The notes below the pieces were generated by a model. The model did not search any database. It had not been told where the DNA came from and saw only the letters and a list, made by a program, of their open reading frames with translations. This document shows, piece after piece, positions 8,511 through 16,005 of a DNA stretch of 51,415 bases. This DNA is from Gallionellaceae bacterium (GTDB lineage Bacteria; Pseudomonadota; Gammaproteobacteria; Burkholderiales; Thiobacillaceae). Where the stretch lies: assembly GCA_028714735.1 (NCBI GenBank), contig JAQTLU010000001.1:476797-528211 (forward strand). The letters are read 5' to 3'. Position 1 is the stretch's first letter; the number at the start of each line of letters is the position of its first letter. The translations under genes were made by a program, and so were the position numbers.

Positions 8511-9263
8511 TCAGAAGTGCCAGGTCGCCTGGGCGGTCGCCGTGGTCGTCTCGACCGGGCCGTCCATCAGGTCGCGGATGACCCCCAGACTGAGATCGAC
8601 CGCATCGTTGGGGCAATAGACCACGCCCACTTCGACGAAGCCCATGGTGGCGTTCTGGCTGCGGTCCGGGTTGGCCTGCAGGCCAAGGTCGAAGGCAAGT
8701 TTCCAGCCGTCGGCGACGGCCCATACCGGAGCGACCGAGAGACGCCAGAAAGACTTGCGCTCATCGATGGCCGCGTCGGCGAGATTGCTGCGCGCCAGTT
8801 CGGCGTTGAAATGCAGCTCGCCGAACCCGGTCTCCCGGCTGGCGATCAGGGTCAGGCCGTAGGAGGTCTTGCCGTTGCCCAGGCCGTCGGCCTCGTCGGC
8901 GCGCGAGACCGGCAGCAGAACCTCCGGCTTCAGGGCCAGGCTGAACTTGCTCGCCACGTCTTCGTGGAAGCGCCATTTGGCGCCGATGCCGACGTTGCCC
9001 CATCCGCTCTGGGCGCTGGTCTGGTAGGCCGCGCCGATGAACAGGTCGAGGTTGTCGGCGATGCCGCGGGTATAGGTCAGGCCGACGGCGCGGGCGGTCG
9101 CGCCTCCGCTGCGGCCATGGTCGGTGCCGATTTCCAGTTGATTGCCGCCGGCGCCCTGGCTGCCGGTGTCGTCGGTGATCAACGGATGGAAGGCGTGGGC
9201 CGGCACCGGCAGCGCGAGTGCGCCGGCCAGGGCCGCATGGCGGGCGAATTTACTCGCATTCAT
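8511..9263 (-). CDS. Outer-membrane beta-barrel protein (Phenol_MetA_deg-like transporter)
   Basis: This 250-residue exported protein has a signal peptide ending in Ala-His-Ala at about residue 24. The mature part starts FHPLITDDTGSQGAGGNQLE and then alternates short amphipathic strands with turns, ending in Trp-His-Phe as barrel proteins usually do. The pattern (LITDDTGTQG start, FxVGLKHRF-like strands such as GAKWRFHED, and conserved Asp/Gly turns) matches the putative MetA-pathway outer-membrane family (pfam Phenol_MetA_deg), often annotated as a transporter of unknown substrate. AAGGAT precedes the ATG. The gene is convergent with the 77-residue gene, with only 8 bases between stops. It lies downstream of the HAD gene on the same strand, separated by a long hairpin. 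The substrate cannot be told. Confidence 0.8.
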   Translation of the reverse strand: MNASKFARHAALAGALALPVPAHAFHPLITDDTGSQGAGGNQLEIGTDHGRSGGATARAVGLTYTRGIADNLDLFIGAAYQTSAQSGWGNVGIGAKWRFHEDVASKFSLALKPEVLLPVSRADEADGLGNGKTSYGLTLIASRETGFGELHFNAELARSNLADAAIDERKSFWRLSVAPVWAVADGWKLAFDLGLQANPDRSQNATMGFVEVGVVYCPNDAVDLSLGVIRDLMDGPVETTTATAQATWHF

Positions 9264-9291
9264 ACGGGCAGATCCTTGTTAGCCAGAGGTG

Positions 9292-9327
9292 GATAATCTT
9301 CAATACCGAACCGGTATGAAGATTATC
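9292..9327. repeat. Long imperfect hairpin between the HAD gene and the outer-membrane gene
   Basis: GATAATCTTCA(A)TACCG at the left pairs with CGGTATGAAGATTATC at the right around a three-base loop, with one bulged A. The right arm includes the stop codon of the minus-strand HAD gene (9323-9325). The stem is A+T-rich and no T-run follows on the minus strand, so it is not a standard intrinsic terminator. It may be an mRNA-stabilising hairpin or an operator for the following gene. Confidence 0.6.
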
Positions 9328-9979
9328 GCAAAGATATTACTGGCCAGCCACAGTTCTCGGCGTGCGCCCTGAGGGACGGGTCGGGATCCACGGCGACTGG
9401 ATGCTGGACCCGCTCCAGCAAAGGCAGGTCGTTCAGGGAATCGCTGTAGAACCAGCTCTCGGCGACATCGGCCCAGCGGGTGCCGCGCTCGGCCAGCCAT
9501 TCATCCAGCCGGCGCACCTTGCCTTCCCGGAAGGAGGGCAGGCCGGCGACCCGGCCGGTGAATTCGCCGGCGACCTGCTCGGGGTCGGTGGCGATCAGGT
9601 GTTCCACGCCGAGCAGGTCGGCGATCGGCGCGGTGACGAAGCTGTTGGTGGCGGTGACGATGACCCGCACGGCGTCCTGGTGCCTGGCCAGCAAGGCACT
9701 GGCACCTTTGGCCACCATTGGAATGACCTTGTCGCGCATGAATTCGGCATGCCAGGCATCCAGTTGGCTGCGCGGGTGGCGCGCCAGCGGTTTCAACTGG
9801 AAATCGAGGAATTCGTGGATGTCCAGAGTGCCGGCCTTGTACTGGTCGTAAAAGGACTGGTTGCGCGCTTCGTAGACCTCGCGGTCGAGCACGCCCTGCT
9901 CAATCAGGAACTGCGCCCATTCAAAGTCGGAATCGCCGGCCAGGAGGGTATTGTCTAGATCAAACAGGGCAAGGCGCAT
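9323..9979 (-). CDS. HAD-family (subclass IB, SerB-like) phosphatase
   Basis: This cytoplasmic hydrolase has 218 residues from the chosen Met. The nucleophile motif FDLDNTLLAGDSDF lies at residues 4-17 (DxDxT with two catalytic Asp). Motif II is VTATNSF (Ser/Thr then Asn) and motif III/IV is FYSDSLNDLPLLE, with the metal-binding Asp pair. The alpha-helical cap between motifs I and II matches the IB group, which includes phosphoserine phosphatase and histidinol-phosphate phosphatase; the substrate is not evident. The ATG at 9979 is preferred over those at 9991 and 9997 because the family begins directly with MRLALFDLD and a GGA lies nine bases upstream. It is divergent from the CbiM-like permease, with 54 bases between. 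Confidence 0.88.
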   Translation of the reverse strand: MRLALFDLDNTLLAGDSDFEWAQFLIEQGVLDREVYEARNQSFYDQYKAGTLDIHEFLDFQLKPLARHPRSQLDAWHAEFMRDKVIPMVAKGASALLARHQDAVRVIVTATNSFVTAPIADLLGVEHLIATDPEQVAGEFTGRVAGLPSFREGKVRRLDEWLAERGTRWADVAESWFYSDSLNDLPLLERVQHPVAVDPDPSLRAHAENCGWPVISLR

Positions 9980-10033
9980 TTCAATATCCATCAGCAAACT
10001 CTAAAATGCCTTGAAGTATATCCGAGGCCGCAA

Positions 10034-10696
10034 ATGAACCTGGTTTCCGCCCACATCCCCGCCGGCTGGTCGGCCGCGCTCTGGCTGACGCTGGCCGCGC
10101 TGTGCGTCCTGATGGCGCGGAAGGCGACCTGGCGGATGTTGAAGTCACCGGCCAACCTGAACGTCTTTCTCGGTGCCACGGTGATCGTGCTGGGATTGTG
10201 GCTGATCAAGACAGGCATCCGGCCCGGCCTGAATTTCCATCTGCTCGGCGCCACCGCGCTGACCCTGATGTTCCGGCCCTGGTTCGCCATCCTGGCGATC
10301 GGCCTGATCGTCGCCGGCATCACCCTCGTCAACGGCCAGTTCGACGCCTATCCGGCCAACCTGCTGATGATGGGCGTGCTGCCGGTCTCGGTCAGTTGGA
10401 CCATCTACCGGTACGTCGATGGCCGGCTGCCGAACCATTTCTTCATCTATATCTTCCTGAACTGTTTCTTCGGCGCCGGCATCACCATCGCCCTGGTGGG
10501 CATCGCCTCCACCGTGTTTGCCGCCACGGCCGGCATCTATACCCTCAACTATCTGCTCGACAACTATCTGCCTTTTTACCTGTTGATGGCCTGGGCCGAG
10601 GCCTTTATCACCGGGATGATCATGACCGTGCTGGTGGTTTACCGGCCGGATTGGGTCGCCACCTTCGACGACAGCCGCTACCTGCAATCCAAATAG
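10034..10696 (+). CDS. CbiM-like energy-coupling-factor permease
   Basis: This 220-residue integral membrane protein has about six to seven hydrophobic helices (roughly 13-30, 48-62, 70-100, 108-128, 137-165, 170-200). The start MNLVSAHIPAGW and the later NFHLLGATALTLMF resemble the MHIPDGF and HLLG motifs of CbiM/NikM S-components, so it is placed in that superfamily. In genuine CbiM/NikM the second-residue His binds Co2+ or Ni2+; here five extra residues precede the His, so the substrate may differ. No ECF ATPase or T-component is beside it, which suggests it acts alone or with unlinked partners. B12 genes are 32 kb away. The gene is followed by a hairpin. Confidence 0.75.
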   Translation: MNLVSAHIPAGWSAALWLTLAALCVLMARKATWRMLKSPANLNVFLGATVIVLGLWLIKTGIRPGLNFHLLGATALTLMFRPWFAILAIGLIVAGITLVNGQFDAYPANLLMMGVLPVSVSWTIYRYVDGRLPNHFFIYIFLNCFFGAGITIALVGIASTVFAATAGIYTLNYLLDNYLPFYLLMAWAEAFITGMIMTVLVVYRPDWVATFDDSRYLQSK

Positions 10697-10698
10697 GC

Positions 10699-10726
10699 GG
10701 CCAGGCGCCATGACTGGCGCGCGGCC
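10699..10726 (+). terminator. Possible terminator hairpin after the CbiM-like gene
   Basis: The six-base arms GCGCCA and TGGCGC flank the loop TGAC and are extended by GGCC on both sides past a two-base mismatch. It starts three bases after the permease stop codon. Only a weak T-rich stretch (GGTTCTGTT) follows, so termination is likely but not certain. Confidence 0.5.
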
Positions 10727-10734
10727 GGTTCTGT

Positions 10735-10761
10735 TAAAGTTTCCCTGGCCGATTCCGTTAT
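10735..10761 (+). promoter_or_regulatory. Candidate sigma-28 (FliA) promoter of the chemotaxis block
   Basis: TAAAGTTT at 10735-10742 is identical to the E. coli FliA -35 consensus. With the exact consensus spacing of 11 bases it is followed by TCCGTTAT at 10754-10761, matching 5 of 8 positions of GCCGATAA. It lies 103 bases upstream of the first cheV, the expected regulon for this sigma factor. The -10 match is only partial. Confidence 0.55.
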
Positions 10762-10779
10762 TGCGACAGAGCCAGGGAA
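10741..10779. repeat. Inverted repeat over the cheV promoter
   Basis: Perfect nine-base arms TTCCCTGGC (10741-10749) and GCCAGGGAA (10771-10779) are separated by 21 bases and centred on the candidate -10 box and start site. It could be an operator or a 5' mRNA hairpin. A further small hairpin of CCGGC and GCCGG arms follows at about 10785-10799. Confidence 0.55.
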
Positions 10780-10863
10780 CCGGCCGGCATGCCTGCCGGA
10801 GATGGATGGCCCTCCGGACCCTTACCAAACAAACCTAGCCGCTGATGGGTGAAGGAAGACAAC

Positions 10864-11805
10864 ATGTCGGATTTGCTGCGCCGTATTGACGCCCGCACCA
10901 GACTGGCCGGCGCGAACAAGCTGGAAATCCTCCTGTTCACGCTCGGAAACGACTTGAATACGGGGCGCAAGGAGACCTTCGGTATCAATGTATTCAAGGT
11001 GCGCGAAGTCATGCGCATCCCCGAGATCACCCGCGCCCCGGACATGCCCCCGGCGGTCGAGGGCATGGTCAGCCTGCGCGGCGTGCTGGTGCCGGTGGTG
11101 GATCTGGCCAAGTACATCGGCATCTCGACCGACACCCCGCCGGCGATCATGATCGTCACCGAGTACAACGGCCATACCCAGGGTTTCCTGGTCGGCGAGG
11201 TGGATACCATACTGCGCCTGGACTGGTCCGAGATGCGGGTGCCGCCGCAGATGCTGACCGCCCGCATGGGCGGCCTGGTCACCGCCGTGACCGAACTGAA
11301 GGACAATCGCCTGGTGATGATGCTGGACGTGGAGAAGATTCTTTCCGAGACCACCAGCTTCGACGACAGCCACCTGTTCAGCAACCTGGAGCCGCTGGAG
11401 AAACCGAACCGCACCATCCTCTACGCCGACGACTCGACGGTGGCGCGCAACCAGATATCCCGCACCCTGGCCGCACTCGGCGTCAACGGCGTCGTTACCA
11501 TCAACGGTCGCCATGCCTGGGAGGAGTTGCAGAAGATCGCCGCCCAGTCCGAGGTCTCCGGCCGGCCGGTGAAGGACTACATCCAGATGGTGCTGACCGA
11601 CGTGGAGATGCCTGAGATGGACGGCTATGTGCTGACCAAGCACATCAAGAACGACCCCCGCTTCGCCGGCATCCCGGTGATCATGCATTCCTCGCTGTCT
11701 TCCGACGCGAACCGCAGCCTGGGCATCTCGGTCGGGGTCGATGAATACGTGCCGAAGTTCGAGCCGAGCCGTCTCGCCGAAGTCCTCTCCCGCCTGCTGA
11801 CCTGA
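10864..11805 (+). CDS. cheV: Chemotaxis coupling/response-regulator protein CheV (first copy)
   Basis: This 313-residue cytoplasmic protein has an N-terminal CheW-like domain (about 20-165) and a C-terminal receiver (about 183-313). The CheW part has FGINVFKVREVM and the VEGMVSLRGVLVPVVDL signature of receptor/CheA coupling. The receiver has YADDSTVAR (acidic pocket), the phosphoacceptor Asp in VLTDVEMPEMDG, and Lys in YVPKFEP. CheV scaffolds receptor-CheA arrays and its receiver helps adaptation. The ATG at 10864 is preferred over the GTG at 10849 because GAAGGAAGA precedes it and the family starts here. It is first in a co-directional block with cheV2, cheY, cheZ and cheA, behind a FliA-like promoter. 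Compared with its neighbour copy it has an insertion near residue 30 (NDLNTGRKE). Confidence 0.95.
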   Translation: MSDLLRRIDARTRLAGANKLEILLFTLGNDLNTGRKETFGINVFKVREVMRIPEITRAPDMPPAVEGMVSLRGVLVPVVDLAKYIGISTDTPPAIMIVTEYNGHTQGFLVGEVDTILRLDWSEMRVPPQMLTARMGGLVTAVTELKDNRLVMMLDVEKILSETTSFDDSHLFSNLEPLEKPNRTILYADDSTVARNQISRTLAALGVNGVVTINGRHAWEELQKIAAQSEVSGRPVKDYIQMVLTDVEMPEMDGYVLTKHIKNDPRFAGIPVIMHSSLSSDANRSLGISVGVDEYVPKFEPSRLAEVLSRLLT

Positions 11806-11816
11806 GAGATCAAGCC

Positions 11817-12755
11817 ATGAACCCACTGGACTCGCACCAACTGATCGACTCCGTCGATGCCCGCACCAAGCTGGCAGGCTCCAACAAGATGGAACTGCTG
11901 CTCTTTTCCATGGGCTCGCACGAAATCTTCGGCATCAACGTGTTCAAGGTGCGCGAGGTGTCGCCCACCCCGCCGATCACCCTGACCCCGAACATGCCCT
12001 ACGGTGTGGAAGGCGTCATATCGTTGCGCGGCAGCATCATCCCGGTGATCTCCCTGATCAAGTTCATCAAGGGCGAACCCGCCGCCGCCGAACTGGGCGG
12101 CACCATGATCGTGACCGAATTCTCGCGCCATACCCAGGGCTTCCTGGTCGACGACGTCGACCGCATCATCCGGGTCGACTGGGACAAGGTGAAGCCGCCG
12201 GAATCCATGCTGGCCGGCCAGGACGGGCTGATCACCGCGATCACCGAACTGGACGACGGCCGCCTGGTCTCCATCCTCGACGTCGAACGCATCCTGTCCG
12301 AGGTGCTCGGCGAAAAGGTCGTCCCGACCCTGCCCAAGGTCGACCCCAGGCAGAATCTCACCGTGTTCTTCGCCGACGACTCCAGCGTTGCCCGCAAGGA
12401 AATCGTCATCGTGCTGGACAAGCTCGGCATCAAGTACATCCAGGCCAACGACGGCCTCGAGGCGTGGACCAAGCTGCAGGGCATCGCCAGCCGCGCCGCC
12501 GCCGAGGGTTCCCCGGTGCGCAACCAGATCCAGCTCATCCTGGTCGATGCCGAAATGCCCGAGATGGACGGCTATGTCCTGACCCGCAACATCAAGGCGG
12601 ACAATCGCCTGTCCGGCATCCCGGTGGTCATGCACTCCTCGCTGTCCTCGGAAGCCAACCGCACCATGGGCCAGCGGGTCGGCGTCGACGCCTATGTCGC
12701 CAAGTTCGATCCCGGGGTATTGGCCGATACCTTGCTCGCCCTGTTGAAACGCTAG
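11817..12755 (+). CDS. cheV: Chemotaxis coupling/response-regulator protein CheV (second copy)
   Basis: This 312-residue paralogue of the preceding gene starts 11 bases after its stop. A CheW-like domain (about 20-165; FGINVFKVREVS, VEGVISLRGSIIPVISL) precedes a receiver (about 180-312) with FADDSSVAR, the phosphoacceptor Asp in ILVDAEMPEMDG, and Lys in YVAKFDP. All receiver residues needed for phosphorylation are present, so both CheV proteins can probably accept phosphate from CheA. The two copies are clearly diverged in the coupling domain but share the MPEMDGYVLT region, so the duplication is not recent. They may serve different receptor groups. No single-domain cheW is in the window, so the CheV pair may supply the coupling function locally. 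Confidence 0.95.
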   Translation: MNPLDSHQLIDSVDARTKLAGSNKMELLLFSMGSHEIFGINVFKVREVSPTPPITLTPNMPYGVEGVISLRGSIIPVISLIKFIKGEPAAAELGGTMIVTEFSRHTQGFLVDDVDRIIRVDWDKVKPPESMLAGQDGLITAITELDDGRLVSILDVERILSEVLGEKVVPTLPKVDPRQNLTVFFADDSSVARKEIVIVLDKLGIKYIQANDGLEAWTKLQGIASRAAAEGSPVRNQIQLILVDAEMPEMDGYVLTRNIKADNRLSGIPVVMHSSLSSEANRTMGQRVGVDAYVAKFDPGVLADTLLALLKR

Positions 12756-12797
12756 TTACAATCCGGGCTACGGCATAGACATCAATCAAGGACCCGC

Positions 12798-13187
12798 ATG
12801 GCAGACAAGAACCTCAGATTCCTGGTGGTGGATGATTTCTCCACCATGCGCCGCATCGTGCGCAACCTGCTCAAGGAATTGGGCTACACCAATGTCGACG
12901 AGGCGGAAGATGGCGACGTGGCCTTGCAGAAGATCAAGGCGGGCGGTTTCCAGTTTGTCATCACCGACTGGAACATGCCCAACATGACCGGCATCGAACT
13001 ACTCAAGGCCGTCCGCGCCGACGCCGGCTACAACACCCTGCCGATCCTGATGATCACCGCCGAGGCCAAGAAGGAAAACATCATCGAGGCGGCCAAGAGC
13101 GGTGCCTCTGGCTACATCGTCAAGCCGTTCACCGCCGCCACACTGGAAGAAAAGTTGAACAAGATCTTCGAAAAGTTCGGGATGTGA
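12798..13187 (+). CDS. cheY: Chemotaxis response regulator CheY
   Basis: This 129-residue single-domain receiver relays CheA phosphate to the flagellar switch protein FliM. All key residues fall at the E. coli numbers: Asp12 and Asp13 (acidic pocket), phosphoacceptor Asp57 ([11 protein letters not shown]), Thr87 (LMITAEA), Tyr106 and Lys109 (GYIVKPF). The length matches the family. An AAGGA site lies eight bases before the ATG. It follows cheV2 by 42 bases and precedes cheZ by 28, so the two opposing factors (CheY and its phosphatase) are made from the same transcript. No flagellar genes are in the window. Confidence 0.97.
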   Translation: MADKNLRFLVVDDFSTMRRIVRNLLKELGYTNVDEAEDGDVALQKIKAGGFQFVITDWNMPNMTGIELLKAVRADAGYNTLPILMITAEAKKENIIEAAKSGASGYIVKPFTAATLEEKLNKIFEKFGM

Positions 13188-13215
13188 ACCAGGTCCAGCG
13201 ACAGGAGAAAGATAG

Positions 13216-13989
13216 ATGAGCAGCGATTCACCGGAACTGGAAGCCCTGTTCGACAGCATCGCCTCTGCCAACGAGCCCAAGGCGGCGCCCGAACCGGCAC
13301 AAACCACCGACACCCCGGACCTGGAGACCTTGTTCGACAGCATCACCCAGGCCATGACCCAGGCAGGCGGCGACGAGGGCGGCAATTCGGACCGGGTCTT
13401 CGCCCAATTGGGCCAGATGACCCGCGGCCTGCACAACCTGCTGCGCGAACTGGGCCTGGACAAGTCCCTGTCCAAGTTTGCCAATGAACTGCCGGACAAT
13501 CGGGATCGCCTGAACTACATCGCGGCCATGACCGCCCAGGCCGCGGAGAAGACACTCAACGCCGCCGAGGCCGCCAAACCGATCCAGGAAAGCCTGGGCC
13601 GCACGGCCGGGGACCTGGCCGGAAAATGGGACCGGATGCTGGCCAAGCAACTCGGCGTCGCCGAATTCAAGACCCTGGTTACGGATACCCACAGCTACCT
13701 GCGTGCGGTTCCCGGCCAGTCCGACACCGTCAACGCCCACCTGATGGAAATCATCATGGCCCAGGACTTCCAGGACCTCACCGGCCAGGTCATCAAGAAG
13801 GTGCTCTCTGCCGCGCAGAACCTGGAGAAACAACTGGTCGCCCTGCTGATCGAGACGACGCCGGATGACAAGCGCAACGCAGTGCGGCCCGACCTGCTGG
13901 AAGGCCCCATCATCAATGCCGCCGGCCGCTCCGACGTGGTATCCAGCCAGGAGCAGGTCGACGAGTTACTGGAAAGCCTGGGATTTTGA
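13216..13989 (+). CDS. cheZ: CheY-P phosphatase CheZ, with duplicated N-terminal helix motif
   Basis: This 257-residue protein removes phosphate from CheY-P. The phosphatase core includes MEIIMAQDFQDLTGQVIKKV, with the catalytic Gln in QDFQDLTGQ, inside a long helical hairpin (about 95-210). The final 14 residues, SQEQVDELLESLGF, are the CheY-binding tail. Unusually, residues 6-15 (PELEALFDSI) and 34-43 (PDLETLFDSI) are a near-identical pair 28 residues apart. They resemble both the C-terminal tail and the FliM N-terminal CheY-binding peptide (EIDALL). The N-terminal 60 residues are otherwise Ala/Pro/Thr-rich and probably flexible. An AGGAG site precedes the ATG. Confidence 0.95.
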   Translation: MSSDSPELEALFDSIASANEPKAAPEPAQTTDTPDLETLFDSITQAMTQAGGDEGGNSDRVFAQLGQMTRGLHNLLRELGLDKSLSKFANELPDNRDRLNYIAAMTAQAAEKTLNAAEAAKPIQESLGRTAGDLAGKWDRMLAKQLGVAEFKTLVTDTHSYLRAVPGQSDTVNAHLMEIIMAQDFQDLTGQVIKKVLSAAQNLEKQLVALLIETTPDDKRNAVRPDLLEGPIINAAGRSDVVSSQEQVDELLESLGF

Positions 13990-14000
13990 GATATGAGCGA

Positions 14001-14055
14001 TCAGCGGTCAGCAAAAACGGGCGGCTGCAGGCCATCGACAAGGGCTGAAAGCTGA
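14001..14055. repeat. Inverted repeat between cheZ and cheA
   Basis: TCAGCGGTCAGC at 14001-14012 pairs with GCTGAAAGCTGA at 14044-14055: two five-base stems separated by a GG/AA mismatch. TCAGC/GCTGA tandem units of this kind occur as scattered intergenic repeats in many bacterial genomes. It sits just before the cheA ribosome-binding site (AAGGAG) and could form an intercistronic hairpin. Confidence 0.5.
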
Positions 14056-14081
14056 CAGATGATCGCCATAAGGAGACAAAA

Positions 14082-15926
14082 ATGAGCGACTTCGCGGGCA
14101 TGGAAGAACTGCTGCAGGATTTCCTGCTGGAAGCGGGCGAACTGCTGTCGGGCGTCGACAACAAGCTGGTCGAACTGGAAAAGCACCCGGAGGACAAGAA
14201 CCTGCTCAACGAGATCTTCCGCGGCTTCCATACCATCAAGGGCGGCGGCGGCTTCCTCAACGCCGACAACCTGGTCACGCTCTGCCACCGTACCGAAAAC
14301 CTGTTCGACAAGCTGCGCAACGGCGAATTGCGCCTGTCGCCGGAATTGATGGACGTGATCATGGAGGCGACCGGCACGGTACGCGACATGTTCGGCCATC
14401 TTTCCCAGGCGGTGCAGCCGCCCCCGGCCTCCGCCGCCTTGCTGAACAACCTGGACGCGGTCCTGGCGGGCAAATCCCCCCAGGCGACCGCCGCGCCCCC
14501 GGCCAGACCCGAAGCGCCGGTCGCCGCCACCCCGGCCGCTCCACCACCCGCCTCCATCGACGATATCAACTGGGATGCCCTGCATGCCGCATTGACCGGC
14601 ATACCGGTCCCTCAGGCGGCCGCGCCGGCGCCGACCCCCGCCGCCCCGGTGCCGGCGGCTCAGCCGGCGCCCGCGCATGCTTCAGCCCCGGCCGCCGGCG
14701 GCCCGCCCGCGCAAAGCCTGCAAAAAGAGACCACGATACGGATCGACACCGCACGTCTGGACCAGGTGCTCAACCTGTCCGGCGAGATCGGCCTGACCAA
14801 GAACCGCATCAGCAACCTGAAGTCCCAGATCGTCCACGGCCGCACCGACCCCGACACCGTCAAGGCGCTCGACCTGGCGGTCAGCCAGCTCGACCTGCTG
14901 GTCTCCGACCTGCAGAACGCGGTGATGAAGACCCGCATGCAGCCGATCGGCCGGCTGTTCCAGAAGTACCCGCGCCTGGCCCGCGACCTCGCCCGCCAGC
15001 TCGGCAAGGACGTCGAACTGGTCCTGTCCGGCGAAGAGACCGAACTCGACAAGACCATGATCGAGGACCTCAACGACCCGCTGGTCCACCTGGTCCGCAA
15101 CGCCGTCGACCATGGCATCGAGTCGCCCGAGGAACGCCAGGCCGCCAACAAGCCCGGCAAGGCCATCGTCACCCTGTCCGCCAGCCAGGTCGGCGACCAC
15201 ATCTACATCGAGATCGCCGACGACGGCCGCGGCATGCGGCCCGACATCATCCGCGCCAAGGCGGTGGAGAAGGGCCTGATCGACACCGAAACGGCCAACA
15301 GCCTGGACGACCGGCAGGGCCTGCAACTGATCTTCATGCCCGGATTCTCGACCAAGGACGAGATCTCCAGCGTATCCGGCCGCGGTGTCGGCATGGACGT
15401 GGTGAAGACCAACATCAACCGGCTCAACGGCAAGATCGATATCGAATCCGTACCCGGCCAGGGCACCACCCTGACCATTTCCCTGCCGCTCACCCTGGCC
15501 ATCCTGCCGGTGCTGGTCGTGCGCCTGAACAACCAGTCCTTCGCCGTGCCGCTGTCCCTGGTCCGGGAGATCATCCCGCTGCGGCTCAACGAGATACAGC
15601 GGGTCTCAGGCCGCGCCACCATGGTGGTCCGGGAAGAGGTGCTGCCGTTGCGCAGCCTGTCCACCATGCTCGGCTGGGAGGCCAAGCACGCCCCCAGCTA
15701 CGGCGTCCTGATGCACGCCGCCGACAACACCTTCATCCTGGCGGTAGACGGTTTCGTCGGCCGCGACGACGTGGTGATCAAGCCGCTGGCCGACATCAAG
15801 CCCAAGGGCATCGCCGGCGCCACCCTGTCCGGCGACGGCTCCATCGTACTGGTGCTGGACATGGAGGAACTGCTGACCAGCTCGCCATCCGACACGCCGG
15901 GCACCCTGTTCGCCAAGGCCGCCTAG
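14082..15926 (+). CDS. cheA: Chemotaxis histidine kinase CheA
   Basis: This 614-residue kinase has, in order: an HPt domain with phosphorylated His50 (FHTIKGGGGFL); an Ala/Pro-rich linker (about 125-215) where the CheY-binding P2 domain would normally be; the dimerisation helices (about 220-285); the HATPase domain (N box VHLVRNAVDHGIE, G1 IADDGRGM, G2 GRGVGMDVVKTNI); and a C-terminal CheW-like regulatory domain (about 465-605). The short linker with no visible P2 fold suggests reduced or alternative docking of CheY. An AAGGAG site precedes the ATG by seven bases. It is the last signalling gene of the che block; cheW, cheR, cheB and receptors must be elsewhere. Confidence 0.96.
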   Translation: MSDFAGMEELLQDFLLEAGELLSGVDNKLVELEKHPEDKNLLNEIFRGFHTIKGGGGFLNADNLVTLCHRTENLFDKLRNGELRLSPELMDVIMEATGTVRDMFGHLSQAVQPPPASAALLNNLDAVLAGKSPQATAAPPARPEAPVAATPAAPPPASIDDINWDALHAALTGIPVPQAAAPAPTPAAPVPAAQPAPAHASAPAAGGPPAQSLQKETTIRIDTARLDQVLNLSGEIGLTKNRISNLKSQIVHGRTDPDTVKALDLAVSQLDLLVSDLQNAVMKTRMQPIGRLFQKYPRLARDLARQLGKDVELVLSGEETELDKTMIEDLNDPLVHLVRNAVDHGIESPEERQAANKPGKAIVTLSASQVGDHIYIEIADDGRGMRPDIIRAKAVEKGLIDTETANSLDDRQGLQLIFMPGFSTKDEISSVSGRGVGMDVVKTNINRLNGKIDIESVPGQGTTLTISLPLTLAILPVLVVRLNNQSFAVPLSLVREIIPLRLNEIQRVSGRATMVVREEVLPLRSLSTMLGWEAKHAPSYGVLMHAADNTFILAVDGFVGRDDVVIKPLADIKPKGIAGATLSGDGSIVLVLDMEELLTSSPSDTPGTLFAKAA

Positions 15927-16005
15927 TCGAGATAACATCCCGGGAGTGGACCGTTCACCGTCCGGATAACATGGCCGCGCCAAATCAACTACCGACTATC
16001 GACCC

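Noticed and set aside
10735-10755. Alternative sigma-28 reading with GCCGATTC as -10
   Set aside because: GCCGATTC is a better -10 match but lies only 5 bases after TAAAGTTT instead of 11; the correctly spaced TCCGTTAT was kept.
10780-10863. c-di-GMP riboswitch in the cheV leader
   Set aside because: Small G+C-rich hairpins are present, but the conserved GEMM core bases are not.
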